A stretch of 6,889 nt of DNA from Solirubrobacteraceae bacterium (GTDB lineage Bacteria > Actinomycetota > Thermoleophilia > Solirubrobacterales > Solirubrobacteraceae), in assembly GCA_025935735.1 (NCBI GenBank), contig JAICUS010000332.1, positions 1-6,889 on the forward strand, in the 5' to 3' direction. A program made the position numbers and the translations under genes. The notes beneath the pieces are model-generated. The model was not told the origin of the DNA, did no database searches, and worked only from the letters and a program-made list of their open reading frames with translations. Below, piece after piece: positions 1 through 5,742 of this stretch (position 1 is the first letter of the stretch; every line of letters starts with the position of its first letter).

Positions 1-992
1 AGCTGCAGGAGGTCGTCTCGCACGTCTTCCGCGAGCAGCAGGTCTTCCGCATCGACCACTACCTGGGCAAGGAAACCGTCCAGAACGTGATGGCGTTCCG
101 GTTCGCGAACTTCATGTTCGAGCCGGTGTGGAACCGCAACTACATCGACCACATCCAGATCACCGCGGCCGAGGACATCGGCATCGGCACCCGCGCCGGC
201 TACTACGACCACGCGGGCGCACTGCGCGACCTGGTGCAGAACCACATGCTGCAGCTGCTGACGCTCGTCTGCATGGAGCCGCCGGCCTCCTTCGAGGCCG
301 ACAAGGTGCGCGACGAGAAGGTCAAGGTGCTGCAGGCGATCACCCCGCCCACGCCCGAGGAGGTGGTCCGCGACACCGTGCGCGCCCAGTACACCGCGGG
401 CGTGGAGGGCGGCGAGGAGGCGGGCGCCTACAAGGACGAGGAGGGCGTGCCGGACGACTCGCGCACCGAGACCTACGCCGCGCTGCGCCTGGAGGTGCAC
501 AACTGGCGCTGGGCCGGCGTGCCGATCTTCCTGCGCACCGGCAAGCGGCTGGCCCGCAAGGTGACCGAGATCGCCGTGCAGCTCAAGCCGGTCCCGCACC
601 TGGCCTTCCAGTCGCAGGGCTCGGTCGGCGTGCAGCCCAACCAACTCATCCTCACCGTGCAGCCCAACGAGGGCGTGTCGCTGTCGCTGGGGGCGAAGAT
701 CCCGGGCTCGAGCATGCGCATCCGGCCGGTGAACATGGAGTTCCTCTACGGCTCTGCGTTCATGTCGCAGTCGCCGGAGGCCTACGAGCGGCTGATCCTG
801 GACGCCATGCGCGGCGACGCCACGCTGTTCACCCGCAACGACGAGGTGATCGCCCAGTGGTCGATCATCGACCCGATCCTCAAGGCGTGGCGCTCCGAGG
901 ACGACGAGCCGCTGCACGAGTACGCGTCGGGCTCGGCCGGGCCGGACGCGGCGGACGAGCTGATCGCCCCCCGGAAGTGGCGAGGGCTGTAG
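1..992 (+). CDS. zwf: Glucose-6-phosphate dehydrogenase, 3' part (5' end outside window)
   Basis: Oxidises glucose 6-phosphate to 6-phosphogluconolactone with NAD(P)+, the first step of the oxidative pentose phosphate pathway, in the cytoplasm. The frame is open from base 3 to the TAG at 990-992, giving 329 residues. The family signature RIDHYLGKE is encoded at about 48-74, and it contains the substrate-binding Lys and catalytic His region. Further family stretches follow: AEDIGIGTRAGYY, the GALRDLVQNH segment, and RTGKRL around 535-550. In full-length bacterial enzymes (about 480-510 residues) the DHYLGKE motif lies some 170-180 residues in, so the NADP-binding Rossmann half with its GASGDL motif lies upstream of the window. 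ATG codons at 87 and later are internal, because homology continues upstream of them. It is the first visible gene of an operon with opcA, whose GTG follows after 3 bases. No truncation or frameshift is seen in the visible part. Confidence 0.96.
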   Translation, partial: LQEVVSHVFREQQVFRIDHYLGKETVQNVMAFRFANFMFEPVWNRNYIDHIQITAAEDIGIGTRAGYYDHAGALRDLVQNHMLQLLTLVCMEPPASFEADKVRDEKVKVLQAITPPTPEEVVRDTVRAQYTAGVEGGEEAGAYKDEEGVPDDSRTETYAALRLEVHNWRWAGVPIFLRTGKRLARKVTEIAVQLKPVPHLAFQSQGSVGVQPNQLILTVQPNEGVSLSLGAKIPGSSMRIRPVNMEFLYGSAFMSQSPEAYERLILDAMRGDATLFTRNDEVIAQWSIIDPILKAWRSEDDEPLHEYASGSAGPDAADELIAPRKWRGL

Positions 993-995
993 GCC

Positions 996-2045
996 GTGGA
1001 CGACGTCTGGCGGGAGCGCGACACGACGCCCGGGGCGGTCGAGGCCGCCCTGCGCTCGATGTTCGTGCAGCGCCACAAGGAGGCGCGCGCCTACGTCCCC
1101 GCGCGGGTGATGAACCTGGTGGTCATCGTCGACGCCGAGTTCCGCGGCGAGATCGAGAACCGGCTGCAGCGCGTAGGCCGCTTCCACCCGTCGCGCCTGG
1201 TGGTCTGCGCAGTCGAGTCTGGGAAGCGCAGGCTGGACGCCTGGGCGTCGATCGGCACCGAGGACGCGCCCAAGTCGGGCGAGATCACCGTCGGGCGCGA
1301 GAAGATCGAGCTGCTGCTGGGCGACCGGCACCTGGCCAAGCTGGACGCGATCGTCGACCCGCTGGTGGTCAGCGATCTGGCCACGATGGTGTGGGCGCCG
1401 CACGGGCACGACGAGGCGGTCGACGTGCTGCGCCGGCTGGCCCAGGTCGTGCTGCTCGACTCGCTGGAGGCGCCGGACATGCACTCGGCGCTCGACCGGG
1501 CGGAGAGCCTCTCCGACGACCTCTACGTGGTCGACCTGGCCTGGCTGCGCTCGACCCCGTGGCGCGAGCGGGTGGCCGCGGCGTTCGACTCGCCGCGCCG
1601 GCGGCCGGAGCTGCGCGAGATCTCCGGCATCACCGTGCGCCACCGCGAGGACTCGCTGGCCGCCGCGGTGCTGTTCTGCGGCTGGCTGGGCTCGCGCCTG
1701 GGCTGGCAGCCGGGCTCGCTCTCCCAGCACGGCAACCGCTGGAGCGGCGGCGCGCACACGCGCCGGCAGGACGTCAAGATCCGGCTGGAGCCGCACGAAC
1801 AGGAGGCCCCGGGGCTGGCCGGCGTGACGGTCGACATGGCCTCCGGGCAGACGATGGCGCTCGACCGCGCGCCCGGCGGGCTGAAGGCGAGCCGGCGCGA
1901 GCGCGACGGCTCCGAGCGCGAGTGGATGGTGATGGGCGCGTCCCGCGGCGAGGGCGGGATCCTGGGCGAGGGCGTCCGCCAGGCGCTGCTGCGCGACCCG
2001 ACGTACCGGCCGGCCCTCGCCGCGGCGCAAGGCATGGTGAGATAG
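996..2045 (+). CDS. opcA: Glucose-6-phosphate dehydrogenase assembly protein OpcA
   Basis: OpcA binds Zwf and promotes assembly and activation of the tetramer; in cyanobacteria it also mediates redox control, while its role in actinobacteria is less settled. The product is 349 residues, normal for the family. The N-terminal domain (about 1-165) holds RVMNLVVIVD near residues 37-46 and the HPSR element at 64-67, matching the conserved HPxR of OpcA. The C-terminal domain (about 170-349) starts with SLSDDLYVVDLAWLRSTPWR and carries the segment SLAAAVLFCGWLGSRLGW. The GTG start is chosen because it sits 3 bases after the zwf stop, and a GAGGG at 982-986 inside the zwf end can act as ribosome binding site. 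The gene directly behind zwf strongly supports the call. Translation is probably coupled to zwf. Nothing looks broken. Confidence 0.95.
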   Translation: MDDVWRERDTTPGAVEAALRSMFVQRHKEARAYVPARVMNLVVIVDAEFRGEIENRLQRVGRFHPSRLVVCAVESGKRRLDAWASIGTEDAPKSGEITVGREKIELLLGDRHLAKLDAIVDPLVVSDLATMVWAPHGHDEAVDVLRRLAQVVLLDSLEAPDMHSALDRAESLSDDLYVVDLAWLRSTPWRERVAAAFDSPRRRPELREISGITVRHREDSLAAAVLFCGWLGSRLGWQPGSLSQHGNRWSGGAHTRRQDVKIRLEPHEQEAPGLAGVTVDMASGQTMALDRAPGGLKASRRERDGSEREWMVMGASRGEGGILGEGVRQALLRDPTYRPALAAAQGMVR

Positions 2046-2049
2046 CGGG

Positions 2050-2736
2050 ATGGAGATCGAGGTCCTCGAGGACCCGGCGGCCCGCGTGGTCGAGATCCTG
2101 CTCGACGCGGCGCAGGCGGGCGGGCAGATCGTGCTCACCGGCGGCTCGACGCCCCGGCGCGCCTATGAGGCCTGCGCGCGGGCGGGGGTGAGCTGGAGCG
2201 GGGCGACCGTGTGGTTCAGCGACGAGCGCTGCGTGCCGGCGGACGACCAGCGGTCGAACTTCGGCATGGTCGACGGGGCGCTGCTCGGCCGGCTGCCCAA
2301 GGACGACCGCCCGCGGGCGATGCGCATGGAGGGCGAGCTGGGGCCGGAGACCGGCGCGGCCAACTACGAGTCGCTGGTGCGCGAGCACCTGGGCGGCGAC
2401 CCGCGCTGGGACCTGATGCTGCTCGGCCTGGGGCCCGACTCCCACGTGGCCTCGCTGTTCCCGGGCAAGCCGCAGGTGGGCGAGCGCTCGCGCCTGGTGG
2501 TCGGGGTCGAGCACGCGGGCTGGCAGCCGCCGGTGCCGCGCATCTCGCTGACCTTCCCGGCGCTCAACTCGGCCCGGCGCGTGGTGTTCCTGGTCACCGG
2601 CGCCGACAAGGCGACCGCGATGAAGCGGGCGTTCGGCGACCCGGTCGACCCGTCCTCGCCCGGCGGGCGGGTGCGGCCCACGGCGGGCGAGCTGCTCGTG
2701 CTGTGCGACGCCGACGCGGCCAAGGAGCTCGGGTGA
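2050..2736 (+). CDS. pgl: 6-phosphogluconolactonase
   Basis: Hydrolyses 6-phosphogluconolactone, the Zwf product, to 6-phosphogluconate in the cytoplasm. The product of 228 residues is of usual length for the SugarP_isomerase-type (DevB-like) lactonase. Family motifs are in order: TGGSTP at 30-35 (phosphate binding), SDERCVPADDQRSN at 57-70, LGLGPDSHVASLFP at 125-138 with the presumed catalytic His132, and PRISLTFPALNSAR from 163. The usual GxDGH reads GPDSH here, a Gly-to-Ser change at residue 131; Asp130 and His132 are kept, so activity is expected. The ATG start lies 4 bases after the opcA stop; the ribosome binding site is weak, so coupling to opcA is likely. The TGA stop overlaps the GTG start of the next gene. 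The order zwf-opcA-pgl is the classical actinobacterial arrangement. Confidence 0.95.
   Translation: MEIEVLEDPAARVVEILLDAAQAGGQIVLTGGSTPRRAYEACARAGVSWSGATVWFSDERCVPADDQRSNFGMVDGALLGRLPKDDRPRAMRMEGELGPETGAANYESLVREHLGGDPRWDLMLLGLGPDSHVASLFPGKPQVGERSRLVVGVEHAGWQPPVPRISLTFPALNSARRVVFLVTGADKATAMKRAFGDPVDPSSPGGRVRPTAGELLVLCDADAAKELG
2722..2727 (+). promoter_or_regulatory. Ribosome binding site of the ROK kinase gene
   Basis: AAGGAG lies inside the last codons of pgl, five bases before the GTG at 2733. It decides the start of the sugar kinase: the frame is open far upstream (to 2211), but that upstream part is only a shadow of pgl. Confidence 0.7.
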
Positions 2737-3731
2737 GCGACCAGTTCATCGGCGTCGACGTCGGCGGGACGAAGATCGCCACCGCGGTGCTGGAGGGCGG
2801 CGAGCTCTCGGAGTCGACCATCGTCCACACCGAGCAGGGCTCCCAGGAGGCGCTGCTGGAGCAGCTCGGCGCGGCGATCGAGGCGGAGAAGACCTCGGAC
2901 ACCCGCGCCGTGGGCATCGGGCTGCCGTCGATCGTCGAGTTCGCCACCGGCCGCATCCTGGCGTCCGTGAACATCCCGCTGCATGACATCCCACTGCGCG
3001 AGCAGCTCAGCGCGCGGGCGGGCGTGCCGGTCTACGTCGAGAACGACGCGGGCTGCGCGGCGCTGGCCGAGGCCTTCGACGAGGGGCGGATCCGCGTCTC
3101 CCACCTCGTGATGTTCACGCTCGGGACCGGCGTGGGCGGCGGCTGGGTCCTCGGCGGGCGCCTGTACCGCGGGCCGACCACGTCGGCCGCCGAGGTGGGG
3201 CACACGATCGTCGGGCGCGACCTGACGCGCGGCGACGAGGGCCCGGCCGACGCGTTCCCGCAGCACGGCTCGCTGGAGTCGCTGGCCTCCGGCCGCGCGC
3301 TGGACCGGCTGGCCGACGAGGCGGCGGTCCGCTACCCGGACTCCTTCCTCGGCCGCAAGCGCGACGAGGCCGGCGACGTCAACGGGCTCGACGTGGTCGA
3401 GGGCGCCGAGCAGGGCGACGACGCCTGCCGCTGGTGCCTGGAGGTGCTGGGCGAGCGCCTGGGCGTGGGGATCGCCAACGCGATCAACACGTTCGACCCG
3501 CTGGAGGTGGTGATCGGCGGCGGCGTCTCGCGCGCCGGCGAGCTGCTGCTGGACCCCGCGCGCCGCGCGGCCGAGCGCCACGTCGTCCCGGGCCTCGGGC
3601 TGCGGACGAAGATCCGGATCGCCCGCCACGGGCCGCGCGCCGGCGTGCTCGGCGCCGCGCTGCTCGCCGCCCAGGAGTACGCGGAGTCCAGCGGGCTGGG
3701 ATTGCAAGCGACGATTGCGGGGGAGACGTGA
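2733..3731 (+). CDS. ROK-family sugar kinase, probable glucokinase, lacking the zinc motif
   Basis: Predicted to phosphorylate glucose (or a related hexose) with a phosphoryl donor, feeding glucose 6-phosphate to Zwf next door. The product is 332 residues, slightly long for the family (about 300-320). The N-terminal phosphate-binding loop is IGVDVGGTK (6-14), the catalytic base is Asp105 in VENDAG, the second phosphate loop is TLGTGVGGG (129-137), and the sugar-contacting pair is in AEVGH (153-157). Canonical ROK proteins then have CxCGxxGCxE with structural zinc. Here the same place reads FPQHGSLESLASG (175-187): no cysteine at all, although His157 and Glu182 remain. The C-terminal half has FDPLEVVIGGGVS and GPRAGVLGAALLA. 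The start overlaps the pgl stop as GTGA. Its sugar is inferred from operon context; a mannose, N-acetylhexosamine or polyphosphate-using kinase remains possible, so no symbol is given. Confidence 0.9.
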   Translation: MSDQFIGVDVGGTKIATAVLEGGELSESTIVHTEQGSQEALLEQLGAAIEAEKTSDTRAVGIGLPSIVEFATGRILASVNIPLHDIPLREQLSARAGVPVYVENDAGCAALAEAFDEGRIRVSHLVMFTLGTGVGGGWVLGGRLYRGPTTSAAEVGHTIVGRDLTRGDEGPADAFPQHGSLESLASGRALDRLADEAAVRYPDSFLGRKRDEAGDVNGLDVVEGAEQGDDACRWCLEVLGERLGVGIANAINTFDPLEVVIGGGVSRAGELLLDPARRAAERHVVPGLGLRTKIRIARHGPRAGVLGAALLAAQEYAESSGLGLQATIAGET

Positions 3732-4189
3732 GGATCGCCTGTGCGTTCGACCACGCGGGGTTCCCGCTGAAGGCCATGGTCGTGGAGACCGTGGTGGCTG
3801 AAGGGCACGAGCCCGTCGACCTCGGCACCTGGTCCACCGACCCGGTCGACTACCCGGACACCGCGCGGGCCGCCGCCGACGCGGTGCGCTCCGGCGAGGC
3901 CGACCGCGCCGTGCTCGTCTGCGGCTCAGGCGCGGGCGTGGCCGTCGCGGCGTGCAAGTTCCCGTCCGTGCGCGCGGCGGTGGCGCACGACACCTACACC
4001 GCCCATCAGTGCGTCGAGCACGACCAGTGCAACGTGCTCTGCCTGGGCGCCCGGGTCGTCGGGCCGGCGCTGGCGGGCGACATCATCCGCGCGTACCTGC
4101 GCGCGGAGTTCACCGGCGAGGAGCGCCACAAGCGCCGCCTCGCCAAGATCGACGGGATCGAGCGGGAGTTCCTGCGGGACGACGTCTGA
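3728..4189 (+). CDS. rpiB: Ribose-5-phosphate isomerase B
   Basis: Interconverts ribulose 5-phosphate and ribose 5-phosphate, linking the oxidative pentose phosphate pathway to nucleotide synthesis, in the cytoplasm. The product is 153 residues, as usual for the RpiB/LacAB family. Visible motifs are ACAFDHAGFPLK at 4-15, VDYPDTA at 40-46, VCGSGAGVAVAACK at 64-77 with Cys65 as the probable catalytic base, and VEHDQCNVLCLGAR at 96-109 with His98. Cys65 and His98 correspond to Cys66 and His99 of the E. coli enzyme, so this is the cysteine type and not the mycobacterial type, which uses Glu. The GTG start at 3728 overlaps the kinase stop (GTGA), with a GGGGGAG at 3719-3725 as a closely spaced ribosome binding site. 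The frame is open further upstream, but that part is a shadow of the kinase gene. A galactose-6-phosphate isomerase subunit is less likely in this context. Confidence 0.94.
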   Translation: MRIACAFDHAGFPLKAMVVETVVAEGHEPVDLGTWSTDPVDYPDTARAAADAVRSGEADRAVLVCGSGAGVAVAACKFPSVRAAVAHDTYTAHQCVEHDQCNVLCLGARVVGPALAGDIIRAYLRAEFTGEERHKRRLAKIDGIEREFLRDDV

Positions 4190-4195
4190 GGAGGA
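4188..4195 (+). promoter_or_regulatory. Strong ribosome binding site of the mini-protein gene
   Basis: GAGGAGGA overlaps the last two bases of the rpiB stop codon and lies five bases before the ATG at 4201. It is the best Shine-Dalgarno match in the operon and suggests the small protein is made in larger amounts than, or independently of, RpiB. Confidence 0.75.
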
Positions 4196-4200
4196 CGGCG

Positions 4201-4371
4201 ATGCGCGTGGTCGAGTGCAACATCTGCGGCGAGACGATCTCGGCGGCGAGCGACGACGAGCTGGTCGCGCGGGTCACCGACCACCTCGAGTCCGAGCACG
4301 ACGAGGAGCCGGACAGCGAGGAGGTCGGGGCGATGGTCGCCGAGGAGGCCTACGAGGCGACGGATTCATGA
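4201..4371 (+). CDS. 56-residue Cys2/His2 mini-protein, DUF1059-like
   Basis: Function unknown. The product starts MRVVECNICGETISAASDDE and has Cys6 and Cys9 as CxxC, then His28 and His33 in DHLESEH, followed by a strongly acidic tail. The pattern Cys-x2-Cys, a short hairpin, then a helix ending His-x4-His is that of a small zinc-finger-like fold and resembles the DUF1059 family of short bacterial proteins; the family name is my judgement from pattern only. The start is fixed by a strong GAGGAGGA. It begins 11 bases after rpiB, so it is probably co-transcribed as the last operon gene. Its TGA stop at 4369-4371 touches the stop of the oppositely oriented regulator with no base between. The protein is very acidic and unlikely to bind DNA by itself; a metal-binding or protein-interaction role is possible but unproven. 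Confidence 0.85.
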   Translation: MRVVECNICGETISAASDDELVARVTDHLESEHDEEPDSEEVGAMVAEEAYEATDS

Positions 4372-4410
4372 TCAGGGCCGGCGCGGCGTGACGAGCCCGG
4401 ACTCGTAGGC
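4348..4410. repeat. 9-base inverted repeat across two abutting stop codons
   Basis: GCCTACGAG at 4348-4356 is the exact reverse complement of CTCGTAGGC at 4402-4410, with 45 bases between. The arms sit in the C-terminal coding parts of the two converging genes, and both encode Ala-Tyr-Glu. The loop holds the overlapping palindromes TCATGA and TGATCA, which supply the two stops, and a GGGC/GCCC pair (4375-4378 with 4395-4398). It could fold in either transcript and act as a weak two-way terminator, but there is no U-tract and chance is not excluded. Confidence 0.35.
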
Positions 4411-4902
4411 GAGCACGACCGCCTGCACGCGGTCGCGCAGGCCGAGCTTGCCCAGCACCCGCGCGACGTGGGTCTTGACGGTGTTCTCGCCGAGCACGAG
4501 CTCGGCGGCGATCTCCGCGTTCGAGAGGCCGCGGGCCAGCAGCAGCAGGACCTCGCGCTCGCGGGCCGTCAGCTCCGCGAGCGGGTCGGGCGCGCCCGCC
4601 GCCGGCCGCGCCGCCGCGGCCGCGAAGTCCCCGATCAGCCGGCGGGTGACCGACGGGGCGAGCAGCGCGTCGCCGGCGGCCGCGACGCGGACGGCCTCGA
4701 GCAGGCGGTCCGCCGGAGCGTCCTTGAGCAGGAACCCGCTGGCGCCGATCCGCAGCGCCTCGTAGACGTACTCGTCGCGGTCGAAGGTGGTGAGCATGAC
4801 CACCGCCGTGGCGAGCGCCGGATCGGACAGGATGCGCTCGGCGGCCCGCAGCCCGTCCAGCTCGGGCATGCGGATGTCCATCAGCACGACGTGCGGGCGC
4901 AG
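4372..4902 (-). CDS. NarL/LuxR-type response regulator, N-terminus missing and fused to a cyclase fragment
   Basis: A two-component transcription regulator that lacks its beginning. Reading on the - strand, homology starts at LRPHVVLMDIRMPELDGL (from about 4902): the phospho-accepting Asp is encoded at 4876-4878, followed by the conserved Thr in MLTTFD and Lys in GFLLKDAP. A complete NarL-type helix-turn-helix follows, with LTAREREVLLLLARGLSN, then AEIAAELVLGENTVKTHVAR, ending at TGA 4372-4374. About 176 residues remain of an expected ~215-220. Missing are the first beta strand with the acidic pair that binds Mg2+, the first helix and second strand, and a native start codon. The frame stays open upstream and runs straight into a class III cyclase fragment. 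In-frame rescue starts would be ATG at 4881, GTG at 4887 or GTG at 5001. The DNA-binding domain could still be made, but phosphorylation control should not work. Confidence 0.85.
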   Translation of the reverse strand: MRPHVVLMDIRMPELDGLRAAERILSDPALATAVVMLTTFDRDEYVYEALRIGASGFLLKDAPADRLLEAVRVAAAGDALLAPSVTRRLIGDFAAAAARPAAGAPDPLAELTAREREVLLLLARGLSNAEIAAELVLGENTVKTHVARVLGKLGLRDRVQAVVLAYESGLVTPRRP

Positions 4903-5098
4903 GGGCTCTGAGAGGCGCGGGCCGGCGATCCGGGCGACGATGTCGGAGGCGAGGATCTCGCCCGGCGCGGCGGCGTCGCACAGGCGCTCGGCGACGATCA
5001 CCGGCGTGCCGTAGAGGTCCTCGCCCTCGGGCAGCGGCTCGCCGGCGTCGACGCCGACGCTCAGCTCGAGGCGCCCGCCGCGCGCTGCATGCCGACGG
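4903..5098 (-). pseudogene. Internal fragment of a class III adenylate/guanylate cyclase-like domain
   Basis: The - strand frame that continues the regulator encodes RGGRLELSVGVDAGEPLPEG, then EDLYGTPVIVAERLCDAA and APGEILASDIVARIAG. This matches the C-terminal half of a class III nucleotidyl cyclase homology domain: the VGV(D/H)AGE strand, the YGTPVxVAxRL helix and the GxILxSDxV segment. The first half of the domain, with the metal-binding Asp residues, is absent, and after IAG (about 4921) the frame passes into the response regulator. In active cyclases the helix reads VNxAxRL; here the Asn position is Ile while the Arg is kept, so the parent may already have been a non-catalytic sensor domain. 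Upstream of about 5098 the same frame is only antisense to the histidine kinase. There is no native start or end. I read it as a remnant; an in-frame cyclase-regulator fusion protein is the less likely alternative. Confidence 0.7.
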
Positions 5099-5738
5099 CG
5101 CAGCGCCCCCGTGGCCGCGCTCGGCGCCGCGCTGGCGGGGCTCGTGGTCCACGACCTGCTGTTCGGCGCTGCCGTGGTCCGCTGCGGGATCGTCCTGCCG
5201 ACCGTGTTCCTGCTCGTGTTCTCGGCCGCCGCCGGCCGGGAGCGCCGCGAGGCCCTCGCCGGCCTCGCGCTCGGGCTGGGCGCGGTCGTCGCCGAGAGCA
5301 TCACGTTCTTCGGCGCGATCGGGATCGTCTTCGCCGTCATCACGGGGGCGATCTGGGGGATCGGGCGCGTGGTGCGCTCGCGGGCCCGGCTGGCCGACGA
5401 GCTGCGGGCGCGGACGGCCGAGCTGCGCCGGACGCGCGACGAGCGCGCCCGGATGGAGGTGGCCGCCGACCGGGCGCGCCTGTCCGGCGAGCTGGACCGC
5501 CTGCTGCAGCGCCGCCTCGGTGAGCTGGCGCAGGTGGCGGACGCCGGCTCGCAGCCGGCCGACGCGGCGGCCACGCTCGCCCGGATCGAGCGCGAGCGCC
5601 GGGAGACGCTGGACGAGATGCGCGCCGCCGTCGGTGTGCTGCGCGACGCGCCCGCAACGGAGCCGCTGCCGGACGCTCGCGGCCGGCCCGGCGCCCGACG
5701 GCGGCTGGCAGCTGCGCGCCCGCCTGCCGCTCGGCTGA
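5093..5738 (+). pseudogene. Membrane sensor histidine kinase, gutted: no ATPase domain, no phospho-accepting His
   Basis: Frame one, best start GTG 5111, encodes four hydrophobic segments (about residues 2-22, 26-41, 48-61 and 64-85), then a basic, coiled-coil-like linker (RSRARLADELRARTAELRR, 89-107), then a HisKA_3-like dimerisation region: ARLSGELDRLLQRRLGEL (122-139) and a second helix with TLDEMRAAVGVLRD (166-179). DesK/NarX-type kinases have ELHD at the first helix; here it is ELDR, so the phospho-accepting His is missing (Asp129 takes its place). After residue about 180 the frame loses all similarity and runs antisense into the next gene. A different + frame (5673-5738) ends in TLAAGPAPDGGWQLRARLPL before a TGA five bases from the neighbouring gene: that is the typical last strand of a histidine-kinase ATPase domain. 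The whole nucleotide-binding core is absent, an internal deletion with frame change near 5665-5675. Upstream of 5111 the sequence RRRSAP still looks native, so the start is probably lost as well. Confidence 0.75.
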
Positions 5739-5742
5739 GGCG

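Noticed and set aside
128..2191. A 687-codon + strand open frame across zwf and opcA
   Set aside because: It is a shifted shadow of zwf, opcA and the start of pgl, which have clear family motifs; the product is Arg/Ala/Gly-rich without any motif.
2364..3707. A 447-codon - strand open frame opposite pgl and the ROK kinase
   Set aside because: It is an antisense shadow with no recognisable motif; the + strand frames hold complete conserved active sites.
4903..5098. A functional new cyclase-type signalling protein
   Set aside because: Only about 60 residues of the domain remain, the metal-binding half is absent and the conserved Asn position is Ile, so catalysis is not credible.
5099..5574. 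Extension of the cyclase-regulator frame up to an ATG at 5574
   Set aside because: The extra Ser/Arg/Ala-rich sequence is antisense to the kinase transmembrane and dimerisation region and resembles no domain; the fusion has no native start.
4372..5738. Intact divergent two-component system
   Set aside because: Regulator lacks its acidic pocket, kinase lacks His and ATPase domain; neither half can perform phosphotransfer.
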